The position numbers were made by a program, and so were the translations under genes. A stretch of 64,000 nucleotides of DNA from Selenomonadaceae bacterium (GTDB taxonomy: Bacteria > Bacillota > Negativicutes > Selenomonadales > Selenomonadaceae), in the NCBI GenBank assembly GCA_017549815.1, contig JAFYNH010000092.1:98913-162912 (forward strand), written 5' to 3'. Below, piece by piece: positions 35,281 through 45,419 of this stretch. The notes beneath the pieces were generated by a model. That model saw only the letters and a program-made list of their open reading frames with translations, was not told the DNA's origin and ran no database searches. Every line of letters starts with the position of its first letter. The stretch's first letter is position 1.

Positions 35281-37974
35281 ATGCAGGTTTCTACCAAATG
35301 GCTGAAGGATTACATTGACATAAATTTAACGGCGGACGAGCTGGCGGAGAAATTCACGTTGGCGGGCATTCCAGTCGAAAACGTCATCAAAGCGGGCGAA
35401 GGTCTCGAAAAAGTCGTAACGGGGCGAATCGAAGAGCTTAAGGCTCACCCAGATAGCGACCACCTTTTAGTTTGTCAAATGAATGTCGGCGAAGAAAATC
35501 TTTTGCAGATTGTCACGGGTGCGCCGAACGTCAAGGAAGGGCAAATCGTCCCCGTCGCGCTTGTCGGAGCAAATTTACCTTGCGGCAAAAAAATTTCTAA
35601 GGGCAAAATGCGCGGCGTCGCGTCAAACGGTATGTTGTGCTCGGCAGGCGAATTGAATCTTGAAATTGAAAATTTGCCCGAAGAACAGCAAAACGGCATT
35701 TACATTTTGCCCGAAGATACACCGATTGGAATTCCCGCCGCTGAAGTTTTGGGACTCGACGACGACATTTTAGAATTTGAACTTACGGCAAATCGCGGCG
35801 ACTGTTTCAGCGTTATCGGGCTTGTGCGCGAGCTTGCTGTCCTTACTAAAAAAACTCCACGTTTCCCCGAAATCGAAGTTGACGAAGACGACGAACAAAA
35901 CGCGGAAGATTTAGTTAAAATCGGGATAGACGCGCCAGACCTTTGTTCCAGATTTTCTGCGCGGGTGTTGACTAATGTTAAGCTTGCGCCGTCTCCCGAA
36001 TGGATGGTTAAACGTCTTGAAGGCGCGGGAATGCGGGCGATTAACAACGTTGTCGACGTGACAAATTTTGTAATGTTGGAAATGGGTCAGCCGCTCCACG
36101 CCTACGACTACGACGAAGTTAAAGGGCATGAACTCACTGCGCGGCGAGCCGTCGAAACAGAACCGCTCCATACGCTTGACGATACTAACAGGCTTGCCAA
36201 AGGCGGCGAACTCGTCATAGCTGACGCGATAAAGGCGGCAGGACTTGCGGGCATTATGGGCGGCTTTGAGACCGAAATCACCGAAAAAACTACGACGGTT
36301 ATTCTTGAGGCGGCAAGTTTCAATTCGGCGTCGATAAGGCGGACTTCCCGCGCAGTTGGAATTCACTCTGAAGCAAGCGGCAGATTTGAACGCGGCACTA
36401 ATGAAAAGGGCACAATCGCCGCACTCGACCGCGTTGCGCAACTTCTTCAGGAAATGGGGGCTTGCAAAGTTTGTAAAGGCGTTGTCGACGTTTATCCCGA
36501 ACCCAAGCCCGAAGTCAAAATTAAATTCAACGCCGCGCAGATTAATCAACGGCTCGGCACAAAATTTTCCGACGACGAAATTATCAACGTGCTGGAGTCG
36601 CTCGGCTTTAAGATTGAAAATATCGGCAAGGTCGAGGAACTTACTGACGAAGTTGCAGATAAATTCGCCGCCGCAACTAAAACTATCGGCAAGGCGGCTC
36701 GCGAAATTAAAAAGTCAAACGTTGAAGACTTCGTAAAAAATATCGGCTCGACCTTTGGCAGTCTTTTCGGCAAAAAGGACGAGATAACTCGCGAAAAAGT
36801 TCAGGAAAAGGCTAAGGCGGGCGTCGAAGATTTTATGAAGAATCTCGGCGAGACCGTCGGCAATGCGGTTAAGAACGTCGATATAAAAATTTCTTCGACT
36901 TACGAGGCGACCGTCCCCGAATGGCGCAATGATGTCACAATACCCGAAGATTTATCTGAGGAAATCGCACGGATTTTCGGCTTTGATAAAATTCCTTCCA
37001 CACTCCCGAAAGGCAATCAGCAAGGTCATCAATCCGCCGCGCAGAATTTCATCGACAAGATAAAAGAAATTTTGTCGGGGCTGGGCATGTGTGAAGAACT
37101 TTCCTTTGCGTTCACAAGCGAGGCAATGTTTGACAAAATGCAAATCCCCGCCGACAGTGAACTCCGCCGCGCAGTTCCGATTATGAATCCTTTGACGGAC
37201 GAGGCACCGCTTTTGAGGACAACTTTATTGGCGTCGATTTTTGAAAACGCCGCAAGAAATTTCAGCCGCAAAAATGAAGACGTTCGCTTATTCGAGATTG
37301 CGCCCGTATTCTTCCCGAAAAATCTTCCCGTCACCGAACAGCCGATTGAGAAACAGAAATTGGCGGGCTTGTTAATGGGACGCCGCGAGCCTAAAGGTTG
37401 GGCGCAAAATTCCGCGCAGGTTGACTTCTATGACGCAAAGGGAATTGTCGAAGAACTTTTGGCGGGCTTGTCGATAAATAATTATTTCGTCGAGGCGGGC
37501 GAACATTACGCATTGCACCCCGGCAAAACGGCTGTCTTCAAAAAGGGACGCGACGTTTTAGTTACGGTCGGTGAAGTTCATCCCGCAGTTGCTGAGGCTT
37601 TGGGAATTAAGAAAAAAATTTGCGTGTTCGAGGCGGACGTTGAAACGCTCCAAAAATTCGCCGCGAAGAAATTCAGCTTTGAGAGCTTGCCCAAATATCC
37701 GTCAATCAATCGCGACTTAGCAATTTTAGTTAATCACGACGTGGCGGCGGGCGAAGTCGAAAAAGTTATCGCAAAGAGCGGCGGCTCAATCTTTAAGGGC
37801 GTGACGCTTTTCGACGTTTATGTCAGCGACCGCATTTCCTCCAATAAAAAATCTTTGGCGTTCGCGATTGAATTCCGCTCCAATGAACGTACCCTTAAGG
37901 ACGAAGAGGCTGACGAGGCATTTCAAAATATTTTGGCGGCAGTGGAAAAAGAATTTGGAGCTGAATTGAGATGA
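35281..37974 (+). CDS. pheT: Phenylalanyl-tRNA synthetase beta subunit with insertion
   Basis: This 897-residue subunit is about 90 residues longer than usual (~800). It has the N-terminal EMAP/tRNA-binding domain (GRIEELKAHPDSDHLLVCQ), B3/B4 editing domain (NNVVDVTNFVMLEMGQPLHAYD, GIHSEASGRFERG), B5 domain, catalytic-like domain (PIMNPLTDEAPLLRTTLL) and C-terminal anticodon-binding FDX-ACB domain (KYPSINRDLAI). Within B5, between LGFKIENIG (441-449) and TYEATVPEWRNDV (540-552), lie about 88 extra residues (~450-537) that are Lys/Glu/Ala-rich and amphipathic helical. ATG start with GGAAGGGAG upstream. Confidence 0.95.
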   Translation: MQVSTKWLKDYIDINLTADELAEKFTLAGIPVENVIKAGEGLEKVVTGRIEELKAHPDSDHLLVCQMNVGEENLLQIVTGAPNVKEGQIVPVALVGANLPCGKKISKGKMRGVASNGMLCSAGELNLEIENLPEEQQNGIYILPEDTPIGIPAAEVLGLDDDILEFELTANRGDCFSVIGLVRELAVLTKKTPRFPEIEVDEDDEQNAEDLVKIGIDAPDLCSRFSARVLTNVKLAPSPEWMVKRLEGAGMRAINNVVDVTNFVMLEMGQPLHAYDYDEVKGHELTARRAVETEPLHTLDDTNRLAKGGELVIADAIKAAGLAGIMGGFETEITEKTTTVILEAASFNSASIRRTSRAVGIHSEASGRFERGTNEKGTIAALDRVAQLLQEMGACKVCKGVVDVYPEPKPEVKIKFNAAQINQRLGTKFSDDEIINVLESLGFKIENIGKVEELTDEVADKFAAATKTIGKAAREIKKSNVEDFVKNIGSTFGSLFGKKDEITREKVQEKAKAGVEDFMKNLGETVGNAVKNVDIKISSTYEATVPEWRNDVTIPEDLSEEIARIFGFDKIPSTLPKGNQQGHQSAAQNFIDKIKEILSGLGMCEELSFAFTSEAMFDKMQIPADSELRRAVPIMNPLTDEAPLLRTTLLASIFENAARNFSRKNEDVRLFEIAPVFFPKNLPVTEQPIEKQKLAGLLMGRREPKGWAQNSAQVDFYDAKGIVEELLAGLSINNYFVEAGEHYALHPGKTAVFKKGRDVLVTVGEVHPAVAEALGIKKKICVFEADVETLQKFAAKKFSFESLPKYPSINRDLAILVNHDVAAGEVEKVIAKSGGSIFKGVTLFDVYVSDRISSNKKSLAFAIEFRSNERTLKDEEADEAFQNILAAVEKEFGAELR

Positions 37975-38237
37975 AAGAAGAAAAACCCGCCAGCGAAATG
38001 AAGCGCGTCGAAGTTGAGATTTTCGGGGAAGTTTATCGCCTGCGTACCGAAGACCCTAACGGCTTGGCAAAACTCGTGCGCATGGTTGATTCGACAATGA
38101 GATCCATTTCACAGAATGCCAAAACTTTCGCGGGGAGCAGAATTGCAGTCTTGGCGGCTCTTAAAATCGCGGAAGATTATGTTCAGCTTAAAAAAGATTA
38201 CGACGAACTTTTACATCTCCTCGACGAAAACAAGTAA
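37971..38237 (+). CDS. zapA: Cell division protein ZapA-like
   Basis: This 88-residue protein matches ZapA, which bundles FtsZ protofilaments: an N-terminal segment KRVEVEIFGEVYRLRTEDP, then LAKLVRMVDSTMRSISQ and a C-terminal coiled coil (AALKIAEDYVQLKKDYDELLHLL). It overlaps pheT by four bases (ATGA), the arrangement common in Firmicutes, so it is cotranslated with pheT. Confidence 0.9.
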   Translation: MKEEKPASEMKRVEVEIFGEVYRLRTEDPNGLAKLVRMVDSTMRSISQNAKTFAGSRIAVLAALKIAEDYVQLKKDYDELLHLLDENK

Positions 38238-38280
38238 TGACGCCACCCAGCCGATAAATGAAAAAATTTTTAGAAATATC

Positions 38281-38308
38281 TTGCAAACCGCGCCCAAAAT
38301 GATATAAT
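38281..38308 (+). promoter_or_regulatory. eno promoter
   Basis: TTGCAA (38281-38286), a 16-base spacer and TATAAT (38303-38308), 49 bases before the eno ATG. Confidence 0.7.
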
Positions 38309-38327
38309 GCACACATAGAATTTTTAA

Positions 38328-39692
<1,365 letters not shown>

Positions 39693-39726
39693 TTCGCCAA
39701 TGATTTAATTTACGACTGAAATTTAA

Positions 39727-39761
39727 GGGCACTGCCTCAAAATGTGGGGTAGTGTCCTTTT
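39727..39761 (+). terminator. eno terminator
   Basis: GGGCACTGCC (39727-39736) pairs, with G-U steps, with GGGTAGTGTCC ending at 39757, followed by TTTT. It lies 35 bases after the eno stop. Confidence 0.8.
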
Positions 39762-39763
39762 CG

Positions 39764-39820
39764 ATTAGGAACTAGGGGCTAGGATTTAGGGACTAGGGAC
39801 AAGGGACTAGAGATTAGGGA
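39764..39820. repeat. Heptad-periodic array after eno
   Basis: Eight 7-bp units (ATTAGGA, ACTAGGG, GCTAGGA, TTTAGGG, ACTAGGG, ACAAGGG, ACTAGAG, ATTAGGG) between the eno terminator and the LysR-family gene promoter. All are in one orientation. Confidence 0.85.
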
Positions 39821-39873
39821 AATGTGTCGGGTAGAAAAAGAAAGTAAAACTAATATCTTTTTCCTTTGAAATG

Positions 39874-39882
39874 TGGTATACT
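39874..39882 (+). promoter_or_regulatory. Extended -10 promoter of LysR-family gene
   Basis: TGG immediately followed by TATACT (39877-39882) forms an extended -10 element. No good -35 is seen. It is 56 bases before the start codon. Confidence 0.45.
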
Positions 39883-39938
39883 ATTTTTAAGTTTTAAATT
39901 GTATGGCGTAAAAAAACATATGGAGATGGTATAACAAA

Positions 39939-40844
39939 ATGGCACAAGTTATCGGCATTAAGGACATGCGAGCATTTTTCGCCATCGTTGAGGAAGGCAA
40001 TATCAGCCACGCGGCACAACGTTTGGGAATTGCTCAACCGGCACTTAGTCGGCAAATGAAACACCTCGAAGAAAATTTGCACGTCAAACTTTTCGAGCGT
40101 GGTTCGCGGCGAATCAGACTCACCGAAGCGGGAGCCCTTCTTTACAATCGCGTAGAAAATATTCTGGGCATGGTAGACGGCACAGTTCGCGAGATTAAGG
40201 AAATCGGCAACGGCTCAAAGGGCGTCATTCGCATAGGAACAATCACTACGTCGGGCGTTATGATTTTGCCTGATTTAATCTCCGAGTTTCACAAACTTTA
40301 TCCCGAAGTGACGTTTGAAATTTGGGAGGCGGAAGGCGCAAGAATTATCGAACTCTTGGACAGTCGCCTTATCGAAATTGCAATCACGCGCACGCAGGTC
40401 GACAATCTCACCTATGATTTGCTTATCCTGCCCAATGAACCGTTCGTAATGGTTATGAATTCGGAAAACGTTTGTGGCGCGGACGACGACACGATTAAGC
40501 TGTCGGAACTGGAAAGTCAGCCGCTGATAATTCCTCTGCGCTGGAAGTCGAATTTCATTGCCGCCTGTCAGGAATTGAATTTCGAGCCGAATATTATTTG
40601 CGTCTCGGACAGCATTGTTCAGGATTTGCTTATGGTGAAAAATAATCTCGGCGTGGCGATGATTCCGTATTCGGGGAAGCGGCTCCTTAGCGACAGCGAT
40701 TTGATTTACAAGCGCATAGTCGAGCCGGAAGTCACAACACATACGGTTTTGGCGTGGCGTAAGAATCAGACGCTTTCGACGGCTTGCAGAAATTTCATTG
40801 AGCTGTTCGAGAAACTCTTTATCAAGGAGGCAATTTCGGTATGA
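39939..40844 (+). CDS. LysR-family transcriptional regulator
   Basis: This 301-residue regulator has the LysR N-terminal helix-turn-helix (MRAFFAIVEEGNISHAAQRL, QPALSRQMKHLE, LFERGSRRIRLTEAG) and the periplasmic-binding-like effector domain beginning GVIRIGTITTSG. It overlaps the flavin reductase-like gene by four bases and is cotranscribed with it, so it may control that gene. The effector is unknown. ATG with GGAG upstream. Confidence 0.93.
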   Translation: MAQVIGIKDMRAFFAIVEEGNISHAAQRLGIAQPALSRQMKHLEENLHVKLFERGSRRIRLTEAGALLYNRVENILGMVDGTVREIKEIGNGSKGVIRIGTITTSGVMILPDLISEFHKLYPEVTFEIWEAEGARIIELLDSRLIEIAITRTQVDNLTYDLLILPNEPFVMVMNSENVCGADDDTIKLSELESQPLIIPLRWKSNFIAACQELNFEPNIICVSDSIVQDLLMVKNNLGVAMIPYSGKRLLSDSDLIYKRIVEPEVTTHTVLAWRKNQTLSTACRNFIELFEKLFIKEAISV

Positions 40845-41371
40845 AGCGGGAGATAAATCCGTTTGATTATGCGGGCGACATTTTGAAGGCGTTGCCTAAA
40901 GGAATTCTTTTGACGAGTGAGGCGGAGGATTGCGTCAACGCTATGACAATCGGCTGGGGCACTCTGGGCATTGAATGGGGCGTACCGATTTTTGCGGCGT
41001 ATGTTCGCACGAGCCGTTTTACTTATGAACTTATGGAGCGCACGGGCGAATTTACAATCTGCGTTCCCTACGGCGACAAATTTTCTAAGGAAGTTACGAA
41101 AGCCGTCGGGATTTGCGGCAGTAAGTCTGGACGCGACGTTGACAAGCTTGCGCAAGCTGGCGTTCATTTAGTCGAGGCTGAAATTGTTCGTCCGCCCGCG
41201 ATTAAAGAATTCCCTTTAACTTTGGAATGCCGCGCAGTTTTTAGCCAACTGCAACCCGTTAAAGAAATTTCTTCCCGTTTCAAGAAGTTTTATCCTGCAG
41301 AAGGAAATAATTCCGAGCCGCATGTCGCCTACTACGGCGAGATTCTCAAGGCTTACATCATTGAAGACTAA
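40841..41371 (+). CDS. Flavin reductase-like FMN-binding protein
   Basis: This 176-residue protein matches the flavin reductase-like (DIM6/NTAB) family: KALPKGILLTSEAEDCVNAM, TIGWGTLGIEWG, FAAYVRTSRFTYELME and the later EFTICVP segment form the split-barrel FMN site. The usual role is FMN binding or NAD(P)H:flavin reduction for a partner oxygenase, or an independent redox role in anaerobes. ATG overlaps the LysR stop. An intrinsic terminator follows. Confidence 0.88.
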   Translation: MKREINPFDYAGDILKALPKGILLTSEAEDCVNAMTIGWGTLGIEWGVPIFAAYVRTSRFTYELMERTGEFTICVPYGDKFSKEVTKAVGICGSKSGRDVDKLAQAGVHLVEAEIVRPPAIKEFPLTLECRAVFSQLQPVKEISSRFKKFYPAEGNNSEPHVAYYGEILKAYIIED

Positions 41372-41392
41372 AATATTTTTAGCAATAAAAAA

Positions 41393-41420
41393 GCGTCGAG
41401 ATTTTTTCCCGACGTTTTTT
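41393..41420 (+). terminator. Terminator after the flavin reductase-like gene
   Basis: GCGTCGAG (41393-41400) pairs with CCCGACG (41408-41414) with one mismatch, followed by six T. Confidence 0.75.
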
Positions 41421-41482
41421 CTTTTAAATAATCTATTATTTTATAGCGTATCATTTTTTCTTCACCATATAAAATTATATAC

Positions 41483-41537
41483 GCCCTAGAAACTAATCCC
41501 TACTATTTCCTAAATCCTAGTCCCTAGTCCCTAGTTT
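41483..41537. repeat. Heptad-periodic array covering a stop codon
   Basis: Seven to eight 7-bp units (ACTAATC, CCTACTA, TTTCCTA, AATCCTA, GTCCCTA, GTCCCTA) on the plus strand. The final unit supplies the TAG stop codon of the DUF805 gene at 41531. Confidence 0.8.
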
Positions 41538-41992
41538 TCAATCGGATCTTCGCCGTATTGATTACTGCCGACTTGCCCCGCCGCGCAGAAAAGATATATC
41601 GAGAAGACAAGGCTGATACCCGGTATCAAAGCTATCAGTGCAAGGTAACCGCTCTTGCCCAAGTCGTGAAGTCGGCGAGTCATCAGCATGAAATTTCCAG
41701 TGCTCGTCACGATTACCCAAATGATCGTCATGATTAACCAAATATCCGACATGTTAATTAAAATGTTCATTATCACGAAAGTTATCAGCGTCAAAACGCT
41801 TGCGATTAATGACCAAGCCGCTGGAAACATTGCAATGAAAATACCTTCGGGTGGGCTTATCGAGACGTCGCTGATAAGATATAAAATGTATTCCACTGTT
41901 ATAGCAATCAGGCTCCAAAGAATTTGATAATTCAGATGAAAGCGGCGATTGAGCCTTCCCTCCGTCGTGTAAATTTCTTTAAGGAAACCCAT
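41531..41992 (-). CDS. DUF805 membrane protein, longer paralogue
   Basis: This 153-residue protein has the DUF805 layout: an N-terminal EGRLNRRFHLNYQ segment, four membrane helices, and the family motif RRLHDLGKSGYLAL followed by a last helix and CAAGQVGSNQYGEDP. Function of the family is unknown. It is a paralogue of the gene directly upstream (42005-42370) with one extra hydrophobic stretch. ATG start. Its stop codon lies in a heptad array. Confidence 0.87.
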   Translation of the reverse strand: MGFLKEIYTTEGRLNRRFHLNYQILWSLIAITVEYILYLISDVSISPPEGIFIAMFPAAWSLIASVLTLITFVIMNILINMSDIWLIMTIIWVIVTSTGNFMLMTRRLHDLGKSGYLALIALIPGISLVFSIYLFCAAGQVGSNQYGEDPIEN

Positions 41993-42004
41993 AAAACTTG
42001 CCTC

Positions 42005-42370
42005 TTAACTGTCGAGAGGGTCTTCGCCGTATTGGTTCCAACCAACTTGACCCGGCGCACAGAATAAATATACCGAAAAAATAAATCCTATTATGGGAAT
42101 CAGCGCGACAAGTGCAAAGTAGCCGCTCTTGCCTAAATCGTGTATGCGGCGAATCATCAACATAATATTTCCTGTAACCGCCGCGATTCCCCATGCTGCC
42201 GTTACGAGCTTAACCAACATTCCTTCTGGGTCGCCCGTTAAAAACGTCGCCATTGAAGACGTTACGAAAGTCCCGACAGCTCCCATTATCGCCAAAAGAA
42301 TCATGTACTTGATATAGCGCAGACGATTGAGTCGTCCCTCCGCCGTATAAATTTTGTTAATTAAGTCCAA
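42005..42370 (-). CDS. DUF805 membrane protein, shorter paralogue
   Basis: This 121-residue protein has EGRLNRLRYIKYM, three or four helices, RRIHDLGKSGYFALVAL and a C-terminal CAPGQVGWNQYGEDPLDS. TTG 42370 is chosen because GGAGG is nine bases upstream; the longer frame to 42418 would overlap the pilin-like gene. It is a tandem duplicate with 41531-41992. Thirteen bases separate it from the pilin-like gene, so the three are probably one operon. Confidence 0.85.
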   Translation of the reverse strand: MDLINKIYTAEGRLNRLRYIKYMILLAIMGAVGTFVTSSMATFLTGDPEGMLVKLVTAAWGIAAVTGNIMLMIRRIHDLGKSGYFALVALIPIIGFIFSVYLFCAPGQVGWNQYGEDPLDS

Positions 42371-42383
42371 AAAATTTTCCCTC

Positions 42384-43151
42384 CTATTTGCCGTATGACC
42401 AGCCGCCGCCGTCAGCATTGCTTATAACATACTTAAAAAATTCGCCGTAAGATTTACTTGAATTTGTTTCAATCTGCATAACGTTGTTGGCGTCGGGTGA
42501 AAACTTGTAATAGTAATTTCCTTCCTTGTCAGCGTATGTTATCCGCAAATCTTTTCCCACCGTCTTAACTGTAATCTTTTGCTCGTCACGCACATAAACC
42601 GATGAATAATTATTTTTCTCTTTGGTGGTACTTACCATATTTAGAAAGCTTTCCCAATCCTTAGTTCCGTCTGCAGCGTTCGTTGACGCCAAACCGCCTT
42701 CAGCGAACGTTAATAAGGTGTTGAAAAATCCTATTTCGGAACTTAACGCCTTATCAGCCGTGTCACTTTTTACAATGGTTCTGTAAGTCCCGTCTGCAAA
42801 CGGAATTATATCTCTTACCCAATTCAAAGGCTTATAGGTCGGCGTTAAAGATTCGCTTTTGGCGGTTGTAGCTTTACTGCTTACAGAAGGAGTTTCGACG
42901 GATTCAACGCTTGCCGAAACGTCCGCAGTCGTAACAGAAACGTCGCCGCCTTCAGAGCTACTTTCCGAATTGCCGCTAGAGAATTCAACACTGTTTACGG
43001 ACTCGCCCGAACTGTCAAATAAATCTCCAACAGAATCGCCAAAGCCGCCCCAGACCATTGCAACCATAAACACTGCGGCGACAAAGCCGAACATTAAGGC
43101 ATATTCAAGCATACCCGCGCCCTTTTGGGAAATTTTATTTGGAGTTCTCAT
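42384..43151 (-). CDS. Flp-type prepilin-like protein with large C-terminal domain
   Basis: This 255-residue protein starts at ATG 43151 (GGAG nine bases upstream). The N-terminus carries a type IV/Flp prepilin signature: a short charged leader ending KG, then AGMLEYALMFGFVAAVFMVA, with Glu at +5 and Tyr at +6 after the presumed cleavage. Normal Flp pilins are about 60 residues; here a Ser/Val-rich linker (~45-95) and a globular domain follow. No Tad secretion genes are in the window. Probably an envelope-exposed pseudopilin-like protein. Confidence 0.7.
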   Translation of the reverse strand: MRTPNKISQKGAGMLEYALMFGFVAAVFMVAMVWGGFGDSVGDLFDSSGESVNSVEFSSGNSESSSEGGDVSVTTADVSASVESVETPSVSSKATTAKSESLTPTYKPLNWVRDIIPFADGTYRTIVKSDTADKALSSEIGFFNTLLTFAEGGLASTNAADGTKDWESFLNMVSTTKEKNNYSSVYVRDEQKITVKTVGKDLRITYADKEGNYYYKFSPDANNVMQIETNSSKSYGEFFKYVISNADGGGWSYGK

Positions 43152-43175
43152 CGAAATCATCTCCAGAAATTTTTT

Positions 43176-43961
43176 TTAAAGCGATTTAGATTTCTCCGTT
43201 GCCGCAAGTACCGCCTCGATTAACGAACTGCGAACGCCGCCACGCTCCATAACTCGGACGCCTTCAATCGTCGTGCCCGCAGGACTTGTTACCTTGTCGC
43301 GTAAAACGTCTGGATGTTCGCCCGAATCCAAAACCATTTTAGCCGCGCCGAGTAAAGTTTGTGCCGCAAGTTCAATCGCCTGCGCCCGCGATAAGCCCGC
43401 CGCTACTCCGCCGTCGCTTAAAGCGTCAATCATCAAGAACGCATATGCCGGGCCCGAACCGCTTAAGCCCGTCACCGCGTCCATTAATTTTTCTTCGACT
43501 TCGACAGCCCGCCCCAACGTCGACCAGAAATTTTTAATCGTGTCGCCGTCCTGCGCGGCATTTTTATTTAAGACGTAAGCCGTCATACTCTCGCCGACCG
43601 ATACCGCTACATTCGGCATGATTCGCACGATTTTATTTGACGGGAAAAATTTTTCGACCTTAGCCAACTTCAAGCCCGCCACCGTGTAAGTTATCAGCGT
43701 CGTCAAAGGAATTTTACCTTGCAACGAGGCAAAAGTTTCTTCGGCGTCCTTAGGCTTAACCGCCACAATCAGCAAGTCAACCTTGTCAAGAAAATTTACG
43801 TCCGTCGAAACATTTACGCCATACCGCGCAGAAAGTTCTTCGCAACGCGCCGCCCTTATCTCCGAAATAAAAATATCGCTCGGAGCAAAAACTTTCCCGC
43901 TGATTCCGCGAACGATTGATTCGGCAAGTGCGCCGCCCCCAATAAATCCTACCTTGTTCAT
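43176..43961 (-). CDS. proC: Pyrroline-5-carboxylate reductase
   Basis: This 261-residue enzyme reduces pyrroline-5-carboxylate to proline with NAD(P)H. It begins with the Rossmann GFIGGGALAESIVRG, includes AVKPKD, RIMPNVAVSVGESMTAY and the family signature around LSGSGPAYAFLMIDALSDGG and KVTSPAGTTIEG. Length is typical. Its ATG overlaps the stop of the DUF896 gene by four bases. It is co-directional with fliB-like and pilin-like genes. Confidence 0.95.
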   Translation of the reverse strand: MNKVGFIGGGALAESIVRGISGKVFAPSDIFISEIRAARCEELSARYGVNVSTDVNFLDKVDLLIVAVKPKDAEETFASLQGKIPLTTLITYTVAGLKLAKVEKFFPSNKIVRIMPNVAVSVGESMTAYVLNKNAAQDGDTIKNFWSTLGRAVEVEEKLMDAVTGLSGSGPAYAFLMIDALSDGGVAAGLSRAQAIELAAQTLLGAAKMVLDSGEHPDVLRDKVTSPAGTTIEGVRVMERGGVRSSLIEAVLAATEKSKSL

Positions 43962-44143
43962 CTTTTAACCTCCACATCAACAAATTCTATGCTCTCCAAT
44001 AAGTTTGTCACTTGTCCGCGTATTGCCGCCAAATAAATTTTATAAAGCTCCTTTTGCTCGGCGAGTTCTTCGTCCGTCAAGCCGATTGTGCGTTTCTTCC
44101 GAGCCAATTCGTTTATTCGTGCCAAAAGTTCCGGCGTTATCAT
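43958..44143 (-). CDS. DUF896 (YnzC-like) protein
   Basis: This 61-residue protein matches DUF896: MITPELLARINELARKKRT, GLTDEELAEQKELYKIYLAA and IRGQVTNLLESI. It is helical and cytoplasmic; the Bacillus members are SOS-linked but the role is unclear. ATG 44143 is preferred over GTG 44152 because GAAGGGTGA then sits at normal spacing. It overlaps proC by four bases. Confidence 0.85.
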   Translation of the reverse strand: MITPELLARINELARKKRTIGLTDEELAEQKELYKIYLAAIRGQVTNLLESIEFVDVEVKR

Positions 44144-44148
44144 TAATA

Positions 44149-45291
44149 TCACCCTTCAAGCAAACTGTTCATTAAATTTAAAGTGTCGCCCTTGTCCTTA
44201 AGATATTCAAAAATTCTCTGCTGATAAATCGCGACGTGATTAAATTGCGCCGTGAACCAATCAGCCAACGCAATTAAATTCTCCTTGTCGAGCGGATTCT
44301 TAAGAGCCGCCAATAAAAGCGTCAACTCGAAGATTTTGTACTTTATAACGAAGACGCCAAAATTTTTTATAATATCGCCCTCGAATCGCCATGGACAACA
44401 ATTTACAAGCAATTCATTGACAAGAAAATTTTCAAGGAAAACGGAATGCTCCTTGATAAAATTTTTTCTGAAGTGGACGAGTTGCCCGCCGTTCGCCGCG
44501 ATTTTGCAAATGGCGTCCTTAAATTTTCCGTCGTCATAAAAATGATTCAAGACATCAAAAATTATCGTGCTGAATTTTTTTGCGTCGAAGGAAATAATTT
44601 TAATCATGCGCGGCACTTGCTCCGACAAAAATTTTTTCGACTCGTAAGTTGCTATTAATTTCTTCAAAGCCGCGCCGTCAAAAGGTTCTGTGGCAAAAAT
44701 TTCGTCAAGCCTGTCAAGGAAAAAGCCCAACACGATTAATCTTTGGTCGATTGTCAACGTCCGCTCTTGTAAGATTGAAATCATCGCAAGTTGAATTTCT
44801 ATTGCGTTCGCCAAAATTTTTTCGTCGAGTGTTACGGGGTTTATCAGAAATTTATCGCCGCCGTGAATTTTCTCCGAGACTTCGACGAGTTCAAATTTCA
44901 TTGGCTCTCCCGTGAATAAAATTTTCTCCGCCGCTAAAGGACAAGTCAACGTCAATAGCCGCTCGAAAAAATTTCCAAAGTCAAAAGTTACTCGCGGATA
45001 ACTCCTGCAAGTCATTGATAAAAAATCTTCGCCGTATTCGAGTTGCAAGCGGCATAATTTTTTTTCTGTAAGGAATGGGCAAGGGCGTTTCGTCAATAAA
45101 TATTTCCGCTTAGCCGCGTTGTACTCAAAAAATTTTGTTATCGCTGGCGAACGTTGCAAATATTTTTGGTAAGTCGCCGCGTCAACGTCGATATTCCAGC
45201 CGCGTTCGCAACAATTATTATTACACTTCGAGCTGTCGCAGATAAATTCGCCGACGTATTGCGGTTGAAAATAAATATATTTTTTCTCCAT
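44149..45291 (-). CDS. FliB-like lysine-N-methylase
   Basis: This 380-residue protein matches the flagellin lysine-N-methylase (FliB) family. The N-terminal half carries the conserved cysteines: CDSSKCNNNCCERGWNIDVD, RPCPFL, KKLCRLQ and MTCRSYPR, which may bind an Fe-S cluster. The C-terminal half is helical. ATG 45291 is preferred over 45354 because GGGAGG is six bases upstream. No flagellar genes are in the window, so the target protein is not shown by context. Confidence 0.85.
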   Translation of the reverse strand: MEKKYIYFQPQYVGEFICDSSKCNNNCCERGWNIDVDAATYQKYLQRSPAITKFFEYNAAKRKYLLTKRPCPFLTEKKLCRLQLEYGEDFLSMTCRSYPRVTFDFGNFFERLLTLTCPLAAEKILFTGEPMKFELVEVSEKIHGGDKFLINPVTLDEKILANAIEIQLAMISILQERTLTIDQRLIVLGFFLDRLDEIFATEPFDGAALKKLIATYESKKFLSEQVPRMIKIISFDAKKFSTIIFDVLNHFYDDGKFKDAICKIAANGGQLVHFRKNFIKEHSVFLENFLVNELLVNCCPWRFEGDIIKNFGVFVIKYKIFELTLLLAALKNPLDKENLIALADWFTAQFNHVAIYQQRIFEYLKDKGDTLNLMNSLLEG

Positions 45292-45369
45292 GAGTTCCTC
45301 CCTGAAAGATTTCCCGTTGCCGCGAAGTATATCACGCCGAAATTTTTTTGTCACTTTAAGGCTAAAAAT

Positions 45370-45397
45370 TTGCAGTAAAAATTTTTTGTGGTATTAT
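45370..45397 (+). promoter_or_regulatory. Probable dprA promoter
   Basis: TTGCAG (45370-45375), a 16-base spacer and TATTAT (45392-45397) with a TG extension, 22 bases before the TTG start. Confidence 0.5.
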
Positions 45398-45419
45398 ACG
45401 GCGCGGGAGGGCGGCAGGC

